A stretch of DNA of 64,000 nucleotides, from contig NZ_CP007220.1 of NCBI RefSeq assembly GCF_001632805.1, positions 1,860,001-1,924,000 of the forward strand. Direction: 5' to 3'. The notes below the pieces were generated by a model. The model was not told the DNA's origin, did no database searches, and saw nothing but the letters and a program-made list of their open reading frames with translations. Shown piece after piece: positions 7,080 to 15,846 of the stretch. Source of the DNA: Mycobacteroides chelonae CCUG 47445 (GTDB lineage Bacteria > Actinomycetota > Actinomycetes > Mycobacteriales > Mycobacteriaceae). The stretch's first letter is position 1, and every line of letters starts with the position of its first letter. A program made the translations under genes and the position numbers.

Positions 7080-9440
7080 ATGACGGGATCGCCGGAGTCT
7101 GGTTTCCACGGCAAAATCGCCTTGGATATAAGGGATTCCGAACCGGACTGGACCCCCTACGCCGCACCCACCGCACCCGAAGGCGCACCCAACGTTCTGT
7201 ACCTCGTCTGGGATGACACCGGCATCGCGACCTGGGACTGTTTTGGCGGCTTGGTGCAGATGCCCGCCATGAGCCGGATCGCCGAACGCGGTGTGCGCCT
7301 CTCGCAGTTCCACACCACCGCACTGTGCTCACCGACCCGCGCCTCCCTGCTGACCGGCCGTAACGCCACCACGGTCGGCATGGCCACCATCGAAGAGTTC
7401 ACCGACGGCTTCCCGAACTGCAGCGGCCGGATCCCGTTCGACACCGCACTGCTCTCCGAAGTACTCGCCGAAAAGGGCTGGAACACCTACTGCGTCGGCA
7501 AATGGCACCTGACTCCGCTGGAAGAGTCGAATCTTGCCGCCACCAAACGGCATTGGCCACTGAGTCGAGGCTTCGAGCGGTTCTACGGATTCATGGGCGG
7601 CGAGACCGACCAGTGGTACCCGGACCTGGTCTACGACAACCACCCCGTCGAGCCGCCCGCCACCCCCGAGGACGGCTATCACCTGTCCAAGGACATCGCC
7701 GACAAGACCATCGAATTCATCCGCGACGCCAAGGTGATCGCCCCCGACAAGCCCTGGTTCTCCTACGTGTGCCCCGGCGCCGGCCACGCTCCGCACCACG
7801 TCTTCAAGGAATGGGCCGACAAGTACGCCGGTAAATTCGACATGGGCTACGAGCTCTACCGCGAGATCGTGCTGGAAAACCAGAAGAAGCTCGGCATCGT
7901 CCCATCGGACACCGAGTTGTCGCCCGTCAACCCGTATCTCGACGTCAAGGGCCCCAACGGTGAACCCTGGCCGCTGCAGGACACCGTGCGCCCCTGGGAC
8001 TCGCTCAACGACGAAGAGAAGCGCCTCTTCTCGCGCATGGCCGAAGTCTTCGCCGGATTCCTCAGCTACACCGACGACCAGATCGGCCGCGTCCTGGACT
8101 ATCTAGAGGATTCGGGCCAGCTCGACAACACCATCATCGTGGTGATCTCCGATAACGGCGCCAGCGGCGAGGGCGGACCCAACGGTTCGGTCAACGAGGT
8201 CAAGTTCTTCAACGGCTACATCGACACCGTCGAGGAAAGCCTGCGCTTCTACGACAACCTCGGCGGCACGGAAACCTACAACCACTACCCAATCGGGTGG
8301 GCGATGGCGTTCAACACCCCGTACAAGCTGTACAAGCGCTACGCCTCGCACGAGGGTGGCATCGCCGACACCGCAATCATCAGCTGGCCCAACGGGATCG
8401 CCGCGCACGGCGAAGTCCGCGACACCTACGTGAACGTCAGCGACATCACCCCGACCATTTACGACCTGTTGGGTATCACCCCGCCCGACACCGTGAAGGG
8501 CATCGCCCAAAAACCGCTCGACGGCATCAGTTTCACTGCGGCGCTGAAAGATCCGACCGCCGACACGGCCAAGGACACCCAGTTCTACACGATGCTCGGT
8601 ACCCGGGGCATCTGGCATAAGGGCTGGTTCGCCAACACCGTGCACGCCGCCACCCCTTCGGGCTGGTCGCACTTCGACAAGGACCGCTGGGAGCTGTTCC
8701 ACATCGAATCCGACCGCAGCCAATGCCGCGACCTCGCCGAGGCCCACCCCAAGAAACTCGAAGAGCTCAAACAACTCTGGTTCGACGAGGCCGCCAAGTA
8801 CAACGGACTGCCGCTGGCCGACCTGAACATCCTGGAAACCCTCACCCGGTGGCGGCCCTACCTGGTGGGGGAGCGCAAGTCCTTCATCTACTACCCGAAC
8901 ACCGCCGCGCTGGGTATCGGCGCCGCCGTCGACATTCGCGGCCAGTCTTTTGCCGTCCTCGCCGAGGTCACCACCGACACCGGAGCCGAGGGTGTCATCT
9001 TCAAACAGGGTGGCGCGCACGGCGGGCACGTGCTGTTCATCCAAGACGGGAAGCTGCACTACATCTACAACTTCATGGGGGAGAAGGAGCAGAAGGTGTC
9101 CTCTACGGGCGCTGTTCCGCTGGGTGCGCACGTGCTTGGGGCGCGCTTCGTCAAGACCGGCACCGTCGCGGGCAGCCACACTCCGGTCGGCGATGTCACG
9201 CTGTTCATCGACGGTCACGCCGTCGGCTCACTGGGCGCCGTCGAAATCCATCCGGGCACATTCGGTTTGGCTGGGGCCAGCTTGTCCATTGGGCGCAACA
9301 GCGGCTCGGCGGTCTCCTCGGACTACAAGGCGCCGTACGCCTTCACCGGCGGCACCATCGCGCAAGTGGTCGTCGACATCTCCGGGGAGCCGTACGAAAA
9401 CCTGGAGAAGAAACTCGCGATCGCCTTCGCCAAAGACTGA
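7080..9440 (+). CDS. Type I arylsulfatase
   Basis: A 786-residue sulfatase, close in length to mycobacterial AtsA/AtsD. It hydrolyses sulfate esters with a formylglycine made from the cysteine of the C-x-P-x-R motif, here CSPTRASLLTGRN with C83. Metal ligands are visible in the N-terminal VWDDTG segment and in VISDNGA, and GKWHL supplies the expected Lys/His. A C-terminal beta-rich domain (about 590-786) follows. I chose ATG 7080 because GAGGGAG lies five bases upstream; the longer frame from 7056 would run through that binding site. No signal peptide is present, so it is probably cytosolic. A formylglycine-generating enzyme is not in the window. Confidence 0.92.
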   Translation: MTGSPESGFHGKIALDIRDSEPDWTPYAAPTAPEGAPNVLYLVWDDTGIATWDCFGGLVQMPAMSRIAERGVRLSQFHTTALCSPTRASLLTGRNATTVGMATIEEFTDGFPNCSGRIPFDTALLSEVLAEKGWNTYCVGKWHLTPLEESNLAATKRHWPLSRGFERFYGFMGGETDQWYPDLVYDNHPVEPPATPEDGYHLSKDIADKTIEFIRDAKVIAPDKPWFSYVCPGAGHAPHHVFKEWADKYAGKFDMGYELYREIVLENQKKLGIVPSDTELSPVNPYLDVKGPNGEPWPLQDTVRPWDSLNDEEKRLFSRMAEVFAGFLSYTDDQIGRVLDYLEDSGQLDNTIIVVISDNGASGEGGPNGSVNEVKFFNGYIDTVEESLRFYDNLGGTETYNHYPIGWAMAFNTPYKLYKRYASHEGGIADTAIISWPNGIAAHGEVRDTYVNVSDITPTIYDLLGITPPDTVKGIAQKPLDGISFTAALKDPTADTAKDTQFYTMLGTRGIWHKGWFANTVHAATPSGWSHFDKDRWELFHIESDRSQCRDLAEAHPKKLEELKQLWFDEAAKYNGLPLADLNILETLTRWRPYLVGERKSFIYYPNTAALGIGAAVDIRGQSFAVLAEVTTDTGAEGVIFKQGGAHGGHVLFIQDGKLHYIYNFMGEKEQKVSSTGAVPLGAHVLGARFVKTGTVAGSHTPVGDVTLFIDGHAVGSLGAVEIHPGTFGLAGASLSIGRNSGSAVSSDYKAPYAFTGGTIAQVVVDISGEPYENLEKKLAIAFAKD

Positions 9441-9443
9441 GGA

Positions 9444-9710
9444 CTAGGCGGGCCACTCGGTGAGCTGTTCCCACTCACCGAAGGGCGGCTTCTTCGCGGC
9501 CTCGATCACGATCTGTGCGGTCACCGCCGACCCAGGATGGTATTCGTCGATCGCGAATCCGCCTTGGCGGTCCTCCGGTGTCGTGCCGTCCCAGATGTAG
9601 ATGGGGCCGGGCGCCGCGGCGGCCTCGGCGACTTCCTGGCCGCACTCGGCGGCAGGCTCGTCGCGACCAACACCGGTGTGCTTGCCATCGATACGCCGCC
9701 AGATGCTCAC
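9444..9710 (-). CDS. Small conserved-looking hypothetical protein
   Basis: An 88-residue acidic protein (IWRRIDGKHTGVGRDEP to EQLTEWPA) reading away from the nuclease gene and converging on the sulfatase gene, whose stop is 3 bp away. The frame is open further upstream to 9803, but the extra residues are compositionally odd, so GTG 9710 is preferred. The pattern IYIWDGTTPEDRQGGFAIDE looks like real protein, not shadow sequence. I do not recognise a family. Confidence 0.55.
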   Translation of the reverse strand: MSIWRRIDGKHTGVGRDEPAAECGQEVAEAAAAPGPIYIWDGTTPEDRQGGFAIDEYHPGSAVTAQIVIEAAKKPPFGEWEQLTEWPA

Positions 9711-9834
9711 AAATCGGATGCTACGCGCTGGCACGCTCCCTGGGCAGCCACAACTTGACCAAGTGGTGAACTCACAGAACGAGTAGGTGTCTACTTGCGC
9801 CATCGCGGCCGCACTGTGTCACCGTGGACTGGTG

Positions 9835-10605
9835 ATGAAAAAGTTTGGCGCGTTGGTGGTTGCGGCCGCCCTGCTGCTGGTGACCGCACCGTTGGCTTCC
9901 GCGTGGGGCCCGCAAGGGCACAGCATCGTGGGCGCGGTTGCCGATGCGCAGCTCACGCCGACCGCCCGCGCGGAGGTTTCGCGCCTGCTGGCCGGGCAGG
10001 CCACCCCGACGCTCGCGGGTGTGGCCAACTGGGCCGATCAGGTGCGCCCCAGCCGACCGAACACCGCGCCCTGGCACTACGCCGATATCGCCGAGAACAA
10101 CTGCCAATACGTGCCCGCGATCAATGGCGACAACGGCAACAACGTCATTGAGGCGATTCGCAACCAGACCGCGATTCTGGGCGATGCATCCAAAACGGAT
10201 GCCGAACGCCAAGAGGCGCTGAAGTTCGTCGTGCATTTCGTCGGCGACATCCACCAGCCGATGCACGACGCCTACGCCCGCGACCGCGGCGGCAACGACA
10301 TCCCGCTGACCTACAACGGCCGCTCCACCAACCTGCATTCGTTGTGGGACAGCGGATTACTGAATACCCGCGGTCTTAACGACGCTCAGTACACCCAGGT
10401 GATCCAGGCGCTTCCCGCCCCCGATCTCGGCAGCACCGATCCCGTCGACTGGGCGCAGGACACCTGCCAGATCGCCGTGGGCGCATACCCCAGCACCTCG
10501 GCCATCGGCACCGACTACACCAACCAGTACCGGCCGATCGCCGAGGCGCAGCTGCGCCTGGCGGGTGATCGCCTGGCGCGGTTGATCAACGAGACGCTCC
10601 GCTAG
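9835..10605 (+). CDS. Secreted S1/P1-type nuclease
   Basis: A 256-residue zinc-dependent nuclease that should cleave single-stranded nucleic acid outside the membrane. The signal peptide (residues 1-23) ends ASA, so the mature protein would begin with W24 in WGPQGH; an N-terminal Trp whose amino group binds zinc is characteristic of the P1 family. Other zinc ligands are visible in NWADQV, PWHYAD, VVHFVGDIHQPMHD and LHSLWD. Start ATG 9835 is chosen because it begins the signal peptide (MKKFG). It is divergent from the small gene at 9444 and convergent with the hydrolase gene downstream. Possible roles are phosphate or nucleotide scavenging, or degradation of environmental DNA. Confidence 0.92.
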   Translation: MKKFGALVVAAALLLVTAPLASAWGPQGHSIVGAVADAQLTPTARAEVSRLLAGQATPTLAGVANWADQVRPSRPNTAPWHYADIAENNCQYVPAINGDNGNNVIEAIRNQTAILGDASKTDAERQEALKFVVHFVGDIHQPMHDAYARDRGGNDIPLTYNGRSTNLHSLWDSGLLNTRGLNDAQYTQVIQALPAPDLGSTDPVDWAQDTCQIAVGAYPSTSAIGTDYTNQYRPIAEAQLRLAGDRLARLINETLR

Positions 10606-10618
10606 CGCAGTTCCACCG

Positions 10619-11527
10619 TTACAGGTACTTGCCGAAGTAGGCGGCGAGCTTCTCGACCGCAGGATCGACGTACTGCAGGTTGTCGTACAGGTCGATGTGT
10701 GTGGCGCCGTCGAGCAAGAAGAGCTCCTTGGGCTCATCGGCCTGGGCGATGGCCTGCTCACTGAAGTAGAGCGTGTCTGCTTCTGTTCCGGCGATCATCA
10801 AGAGTGGACGCGGAGAAATGAGATCGACATGGTCATACGAGGAGTACGCCGCAATCTCGATAATGCTCGATGCCACATACCGGTTCGGAGAGTTCGGATG
10901 TTGTGCCCGGGGCGTGCGGTAGTAGTCCGACCCCTGCACAAACAGGGCCGGGGTGTCCTCGGTGATCTCGTCTGCCTCGGGAACAATTTGCGCGAGCGCA
11001 GGTTTGGCGCCGCGGGCTTGGGCGGTGCGGTCAACAGCGGCGAGTGCAAGTGCTTCTCGGAGCTGTTCCACGCTTTGCGCACCGCCGAGCCCGTCGCGGT
11101 ACAGCGATCCAATATCGGCTCCACTGATCGTGGCGACCGCCTTGATCCGGACGTCGGTGGCGGCGGCGTTGGGAACGTACCCACCAGATGCGCAGATACC
11201 TAGCGCACCGATTCGCTCCGCATCGACGCGCGGCAGCGTCGTCATCAAGGACACCGCTGATCGCACATCCTCCACCCTGGCGAATGGATCCTCCAGAAAG
11301 CGCGGTTCGCCCTCGCTTTCGCCCTGATAACTCGCATCGAACGCCAGAGCTACGAAACCATTCTCGGCCAGCTTCTGTGCATACAGGCCAGCGGTTTGTT
11401 CCTTCACCCCGCCGAATGGGTGGCTCACCACGATAGCTGGCAGGTGTGTTTCCTCGGTGTTGTCGGGGTAATACAGATTCCCGGCCAGTTGCAGGCCGCG
11501 GCTGGGGAACCGGACGTTCTCGGGCAT
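10619..11527 (-). CDS. Alpha/beta hydrolase, dienelactone-hydrolase-like
   Basis: About 302 residues with an alpha/beta hydrolase fold. The oxyanion region is SHPFGG, the nucleophile elbow is LGICASGGY, and the acid and base are likely AGTEAD and GATHIDLY. The elbow has Cys where most family members have Ser, as in dienelactone hydrolases (GYCFGG). The frame is open to 11584; ATG 11527 fits the upstream GAGGAGAGG best. It is divergently transcribed from an XRE-family regulator with a palindrome between them, so it is probably that regulator's target. The substrate is unknown. Confidence 0.85.
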   Translation of the reverse strand: MPENVRFPSRGLQLAGNLYYPDNTEETHLPAIVVSHPFGGVKEQTAGLYAQKLAENGFVALAFDASYQGESEGEPRFLEDPFARVEDVRSAVSLMTTLPRVDAERIGALGICASGGYVPNAAATDVRIKAVATISGADIGSLYRDGLGGAQSVEQLREALALAAVDRTAQARGAKPALAQIVPEADEITEDTPALFVQGSDYYRTPRAQHPNSPNRYVASSIIEIAAYSSYDHVDLISPRPLLMIAGTEADTLYFSEQAIAQADEPKELFLLDGATHIDLYDNLQYVDPAVEKLAAYFGKYL

Positions 11528-11627
11528 TGTTCGCATCCTCTCCTCGTACGGATCTGCTGCCGACTGATGGTCAGCCGTTACCAACTCATCTTGGTTGAGA
11601 TTTCGTTGCCTAACCAGGTCCCGTCCC

Positions 11628-11644
11628 TAGGTACTTTTTACCTA
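11628..11644. promoter_or_regulatory. Palindrome in the hydrolase/XRE divergent region
   Basis: TAGGTA-CTTTT-TACCTA, perfect 6-bp arms, lies between the divergent genes and 47 bp from the regulator start. AGGTA half-sites of this kind are plausible operators for MmyB-type XRE regulators. The assignment is inferred from position and symmetry. Confidence 0.55.
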
Positions 11645-11690
11645 CCCGCAGTAAAGCGAAGGGCATGATTCGGGATGGCATGCTCTGCCC

Positions 11691-12551
11691 ATGGCAGATA
11701 TCTCCGACGCCGATATCGAATTAGGACCGTTTCTGCGGGCGCGCCGAGCCGAGCTGACTCGAGATCAGGTCGGCCTGCCCGCCGAGCCGGGGATACGGCG
11801 AGTCAGCGGCTTGCGCCGCGAGGAGGTCGCCCAGCTGGCGGGGATCAGCGCCGACTACTACGCGCGGCTCGAGCAGGGGCGGCTGGCCAACGTCTCCGAA
11901 TACACGCTGGCCGCGGTCTGTGAAGCGTTGCGGCTCAACCCCGGCCAGGAAACGTATGTCCGCACGCTCGCCCGCAAGCCGGCGATCTCCAACTCCACCG
12001 GCGATATGAAGGTCGATGCTGCGACCCGCAACCTCCTGGCGCACATCGGTGATGTGCCCGTGCTGGTGCTGGGCCCCTATTTAGACGTTCTGGGTTGGAA
12101 CACCATGGCATCCGCACTGTTCCTGGACTTCGCACAACTGCCACGGGAGCGTCGAAACCTTGTCTGGCTGGCGTTCTTGGAGGACCAAGTGCGCGCAATG
12201 TATCTCGATTGGGAGTCCGTAGGCCGAACGTGCGTGGCCTATTTGCGCATGGACTCCGCACGTTATCCCCACACCTCGCGTCTGACGGACTTGGTGGGGG
12301 AGCTCTCCGAACGCGATCGAGATTTTCGATCCTGGTGGACATCGCAGACGGTCGAGCACCACAGTACGTCCGGCCGAAAGCGATACCGGCATCCTGTGGC
12401 CGGTGAATTCACCCTCGATTCGCAGATTTACCAGCGCGTTGAGGCGCCCGAAACGATGTTGGCGTTTCTCGTGCCAACCCCGGATACCGAGTCACACCAG
12501 GCGCTTGGCATCCTGGCTCGCATCGCGGCAGAGCATGCAGGGGCGAGCTAG
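11691..12551 (+). CDS. XRE-family regulator with MmyB-like ligand domain
   Basis: A 286-residue transcription regulator. Residues about 10-75 form a helix-turn-helix (LGPFLRARRAEL, RRVSGLRREEVAQLAGISADYYARLEQGR), the signature of the actinobacterial XRE proteins that carry a C-terminal MmyB-like (PAS-type) ligand-binding domain. That domain occupies about residues 105-280 (VLVLGPYLDVLGWN, LVWLAFLED, YRHPVAGEFTLD). Many such regulators repress an adjacent divergent enzyme gene and respond to a small molecule. Here the neighbour is the Cys-elbow hydrolase, with a palindrome in the shared promoter. The inducing ligand is unknown. Confidence 0.9.
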   Translation: MADISDADIELGPFLRARRAELTRDQVGLPAEPGIRRVSGLRREEVAQLAGISADYYARLEQGRLANVSEYTLAAVCEALRLNPGQETYVRTLARKPAISNSTGDMKVDAATRNLLAHIGDVPVLVLGPYLDVLGWNTMASALFLDFAQLPRERRNLVWLAFLEDQVRAMYLDWESVGRTCVAYLRMDSARYPHTSRLTDLVGELSERDRDFRSWWTSQTVEHHSTSGRKRYRHPVAGEFTLDSQIYQRVEAPETMLAFLVPTPDTESHQALGILARIAAEHAGAS

Positions 12552-12558
12552 CGCGGAT

Positions 12559-13392
12559 CTACCAGACCCGCACGTAGTCGACGAGCATCTCCGCCGGGTA
12601 GGAACCGCCCGACGGATCGCCGCCGCCCGAACCGGACACCGCCAGGTTCAGCATCGGCTGCAGCGTGTAGCCCGGGTCGTTAAACGGCCAATCATCAAGG
12701 GAATTGGCGTCCACCGTCAGGTACGGCTCCATGCCGTCGTGGTAGTCCATCCAGAAGTACAGCCCGGCATCGGTCCAGGTGCAGCGCCACGTGTGCCAGT
12801 TGTTGTCCACCGGCATCGGCAGCGTCTCGAACGAGGTGCCGTCCAGGCGCGCGTGAATCGTGGTGCCCGAGGGCCAGTCACGGTTGCCGTACCACTCCAC
12901 AAGGTCGATCTCGCCGCCCCGCTCGGGGTTGTCGTTGAGCAGCCACCACGCCGGCCACGCACCGTCGGTCAGGCAGTTGAACTTGATGCGCGCCTCGAAG
13001 GTGTGACCGACGTTGCCGCGGAAAGTGCCGTGCAGCTTGCCGCTGAAATACTTGTTGCCTTCCTTGGTCGCGCGGATCACCAGATTGGATTTTCCGTCGA
13101 GGAAGATGTTGGTGCGGCTGTCGCGGTACTCACCCATGTTTTCGGGGCGGTCCCAGAACACCGGGTTCTTGATCTTCTCGCGGAACTTCGCGGCCACCCA
13201 TTTGGAACCATCGGGGGCCGAACCGGCAGGGCCGTCGAACTCGTCGCGGAAGACAAAGCCACTGGATTGGGCATCGGGCGGCGCCGCCGGGCTACGTCCC
13301 GGGTCGGCCTGAGCCGTCGGGAGGGGCAGGGCGGCTGCGGCGATGCCGAAGCCCATGGTCAGTATCAACTTGCGGCGATCCATTTCGGGCAC
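12559..13392 (-). CDS. Exported glycoside hydrolase family 16 (beta-1,3-glucanase-like)
   Basis: A 277-residue exported glycosidase. The N-terminus MDRRKLILTMGFGIAAAAL has the twin-arginine pattern, and the signal ends near PTAQA. The catalytic motif is GGEIDLVEWYG, the E-x-D-x-x-E signature of GH16, with nucleophile and acid/base glutamates. Sugar-binding aromatic residues (PAWWLLND, HTWRCTWT) and the C-terminal VDYVRVW strand complete the fold. It resembles the mycobacterial Rv0315-type beta-1,3-glucanase. It ends 7 bp from the converging XRE gene. The substrate in a mycobacterium is uncertain; environmental beta-glucan is likely. Confidence 0.9.
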   Translation of the reverse strand: MPEMDRRKLILTMGFGIAAAALPLPTAQADPGRSPAAPPDAQSSGFVFRDEFDGPAGSAPDGSKWVAAKFREKIKNPVFWDRPENMGEYRDSRTNIFLDGKSNLVIRATKEGNKYFSGKLHGTFRGNVGHTFEARIKFNCLTDGAWPAWWLLNDNPERGGEIDLVEWYGNRDWPSGTTIHARLDGTSFETLPMPVDNNWHTWRCTWTDAGLYFWMDYHDGMEPYLTVDANSLDDWPFNDPGYTLQPMLNLAVSGSGGGDPSGGSYPAEMLVDYVRVW

Positions 13393-13449
13393 CCCGAAAC
13401 GATAATGGTTGAAACCCGCCGATGAACGCAGCCCCGCCTATTTTGGCTG

Positions 13450-13980
13450 CTAGTGGCGCGGAAGCATCCTTGCGAGTAATCCGTCCCGCAACCCGATCGT
13501 GTGAAACAGCACTGCGCTGACATGGGCAACTATGCAGCCGAGCAACGCGTAAGCCACCCACGCATGTGCTTCGCGCAGCACGCCGTACCACCCGATGCTG
13601 GTGGGCACGATCGACGGAAAACGTAGTCCGGCGATCTCCACCGGGACTCCCGACGCCGATACCAGCGCCCATCCGATCACCGGTTGCGCCAGGAACAACG
13701 TGTACATCGCGAGCTCGGAACCCGCCGCGATGAACCGTTCCGGTTGCGCCAGAGACAGCGGCGGCGGCTTGTGCCAGATCCGGTTCCCGACGCGCAGCAC
13801 CGCGAGCACCAACACCACCACACCCACGGCCTTATGCCAGGCCAGCACCATCGGATAGTCGCCCAGCGATCCGACGAGCAGCGCGCCGAGCACCAACATC
13901 GTGATGATCGAAACCGCCATCAGCCAATGCAGAAGTTGCGCGGCCAATCCGAAACGCTCGGCACCCGTGGATTCAGTCAT
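13450..13980 (-). CDS. Cytochrome b561-type membrane protein
   Basis: A 176-residue integral membrane protein with four hydrophobic spans. Histidines in the first (LLHWLM), second (LAWHKAVG), third/fourth (LREAHAWVAYALLG) and fourth (CIVAHVSAVLFH) spans fit the two heme b sites of bacterial cytochrome b561. Such proteins pass electrons from the quinone pool to periplasmic partners. Its ATG overlaps the stop of the upstream catalase-like gene by one base (TGATG), so the two are translationally coupled and probably work together. Confidence 0.88.
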   Translation of the reverse strand: MTESTGAERFGLAAQLLHWLMAVSIITMLVLGALLVGSLGDYPMVLAWHKAVGVVVLVLAVLRVGNRIWHKPPPLSLAQPERFIAAGSELAMYTLFLAQPVIGWALVSASGVPVEIAGLRFPSIVPTSIGWYGVLREAHAWVAYALLGCIVAHVSAVLFHTIGLRDGLLARMLPRH

Positions 13981-15014
13981 CACATGTCCTGCCCGAACTG
14001 CTCTACCGGCGCGGGAGTCTCCCGCGCGCGGCGCCGGAACGACTCCGCATAGACGGCTGCACGCGCGGTAAGGATCGGATCGTCGGATATCTCAATGCCG
14101 TTGGGCAACACCGTCGGATCGAAGTTGGTATCCCGAATGCGTTCCTGCTCTTGGAGGATCGCGTGCCCCAACACCAGCGTCCCGACGTTGATCTGCTCAC
14201 GATCAGGCGGCCACGGCAGTGTCGGATCGTGCGTCGGATCCACACCGGGCATACCGACCTGCAGCACCAACCGGTACCGCAGCTCACCGCGACGTACCCG
14301 GTTGGCCAGCGCCTCGAACATCCAATTGGGCCCGTTCTTCACCGGGGCGCCGGACTCGTCTCCGTCGGGAATCACCCGCCACCGCACCGGAGTCCGGGCA
14401 CCGTCCTTGGTGACGAAGATGAAGGTGTTGAGGCCGGAATAGCTGGCCTGCGCGAACGAGGACGCCTTGGGCGCCGCCTCGATCAGCTTCTGCGCGGCCG
14501 CCGCGGGCGGGTTGTCCCGCATGAACGCTGCCACCTTCTCCTTGTCGCCCGAGGTTCGCGCCGCAAGCAACCCATAGAACATCTCGGGGGTCGGCGCCAT
14601 GAATACCGGCGCGGCCGCCATCGCGGTGCGCCACTGCTCACCGCCGGGAAGCGAAAACTCCAGGGCCAGCGCCTGTCCAGACCCGGTGTCCGGCTGGTGC
14701 GGGTTCTGCCCGCCCACCGAGAACCGCCCGACGACGGGATGCACACCCTTGACGAACACCGACGCCGACGAGACCTCGGCGCCCGCGCCGTTGCTTTCGA
14801 AACGGCCCGACACCGCAAGAGCTTTGGCGTGATTACGCCGATACCCGACGAACGTGCCGCCGGTCGACTCGAACAGGTCGATAAAGGAGCGCCCGGTCAG
14901 TCGCAGCCCGCCGCGACCCTCCAGAGCCAGGAAGCCACCCAGTCCCGTCACGGTGACGGCGCCGGCGGCAACCAGACCTAAGAACATGCGCCGGTCCAGC
15001 TTGGGTGCGACCAC
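13980..15014 (-). CDS. Tat-exported catalase-family heme peroxidase
   Basis: A 344-residue single-domain catalase-like protein, shorter than classical catalases, of the SrpA-like peroxidase group. The N-terminus KLDRRMFLGLVAAGAV is a twin-arginine signal. The distal histidine is in YRRNHAKALAVSGRF, and the proximal heme tyrosine is in RAAVYAESFRRRAR near the C-terminus. The start is GTG 15014. The gene is coupled to a downstream cytochrome b561, suggesting peroxide reduction outside the membrane with electrons from quinol. The electron-transfer pairing is inferred from gene coupling. Confidence 0.88.
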   Translation of the reverse strand: MVAPKLDRRMFLGLVAAGAVTVTGLGGFLALEGRGGLRLTGRSFIDLFESTGGTFVGYRRNHAKALAVSGRFESNGAGAEVSSASVFVKGVHPVVGRFSVGGQNPHQPDTGSGQALALEFSLPGGEQWRTAMAAAPVFMAPTPEMFYGLLAARTSGDKEKVAAFMRDNPPAAAAQKLIEAAPKASSFAQASYSGLNTFIFVTKDGARTPVRWRVIPDGDESGAPVKNGPNWMFEALANRVRRGELRYRLVLQVGMPGVDPTHDPTLPWPPDREQINVGTLVLGHAILQEQERIRDTNFDPTVLPNGIEISDDPILTARAAVYAESFRRRARETPAPVEQFGQDM

Positions 15015-15064
15015 GAAACGAGCCTAATACGCGAATCTGAGAGCGCACCGAGGACAATGAAACG

Positions 15065-15733
15065 ATGATGAAGCGTCTCATCCTCGGTCTCGGATACGCA
15101 GCCCTCGGTCTCGGGTGTGCTCTCGGCCAGGTCGCGCCCGCCAGCGCCGACCCCGATATCCCACCCGTGAGTGACGCCGCGCGCGCCGCCGGACTGCTGG
15201 ACGTGCGCAGCGTCGTCCCCGACGCGATCATCGATCTGCGCTACGCCACCACCAACAACTTCACCGGTGTGCAGCTGTACCCGGCCAACGCCCGCTGCCT
15301 GGTGCACGAGTCGATGGCCGCCGGCCTCAAGACCGCCGCCGACACCCTGCGCACCAACGGCGAGCGGCTGGTCTTCTGGGACTGTTACCGCCCGCATGAG
15401 GTGCAGGTCCGCATGTTCCAGGTGGTGCCCAACCCGAACTGGGTCGCCAAGCCCGGCCAATACGCCCGCAGCCACGAGGCCGGACGCTCGGTGGACGTCA
15501 CCCTGGCCAACGTGCGCGGTCTGGTCGACATGGGTACCGGATTCGACGATTTCTCACCGCGGTCCCTGGCCTACGCCACCGAGGGGGTGAGCGCCGATCA
15601 GCAGGCCAACCGCGCCCGCCTGCGCGGCGCCATGCAGGCGGGCGGCCTGCAGGTGTACTCGGGGGAGTGGTGGCACTTCGACGGGCCCGGAGCCGGTGAG
15701 GGACGCCCCTTCCTCAACGCTCCCGTCAACTGA
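15065..15733 (+). CDS. Exported D-Ala-D-Ala dipeptidase, peptidase family M15
   Basis: A 222-residue zinc peptidase of the VanX/DdpX type (M15D). A signal peptide ends near APASA (residue 29). The conserved YATTNNFTG and WDCYRPHEVQ segments, the zinc motif SHEAGRSVDVTL (S-H-x5-D) and the catalytic EWWHF (E-x-x-H) are all visible. In mycobacteria such enzymes are thought to recycle or trim D-Ala-D-Ala outside the membrane. It is divergent from the catalase-like gene with only 50 bp between starts, so their promoters overlap. Confidence 0.9.
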   Translation: MMKRLILGLGYAALGLGCALGQVAPASADPDIPPVSDAARAAGLLDVRSVVPDAIIDLRYATTNNFTGVQLYPANARCLVHESMAAGLKTAADTLRTNGERLVFWDCYRPHEVQVRMFQVVPNPNWVAKPGQYARSHEAGRSVDVTLANVRGLVDMGTGFDDFSPRSLAYATEGVSADQQANRARLRGAMQAGGLQVYSGEWWHFDGPGAGEGRPFLNAPVN

Positions 15734-15846
15734 CCACACGGTTGTTCCACTACTCGGGAGAAATTGAGTAGTCCAGTACCCGGTGCGATACCGCTCTACC
15801 GGAGTAATTTCCCTTTCGGATCGAACGATCCCGCTGGGAGGTTGTC

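Noticed and set aside
8103..9218. 371-codon open frame antisense to the sulfatase
   Set aside because: Low-complexity Val/Gly/Asp composition and full overlap with a well-supported gene.
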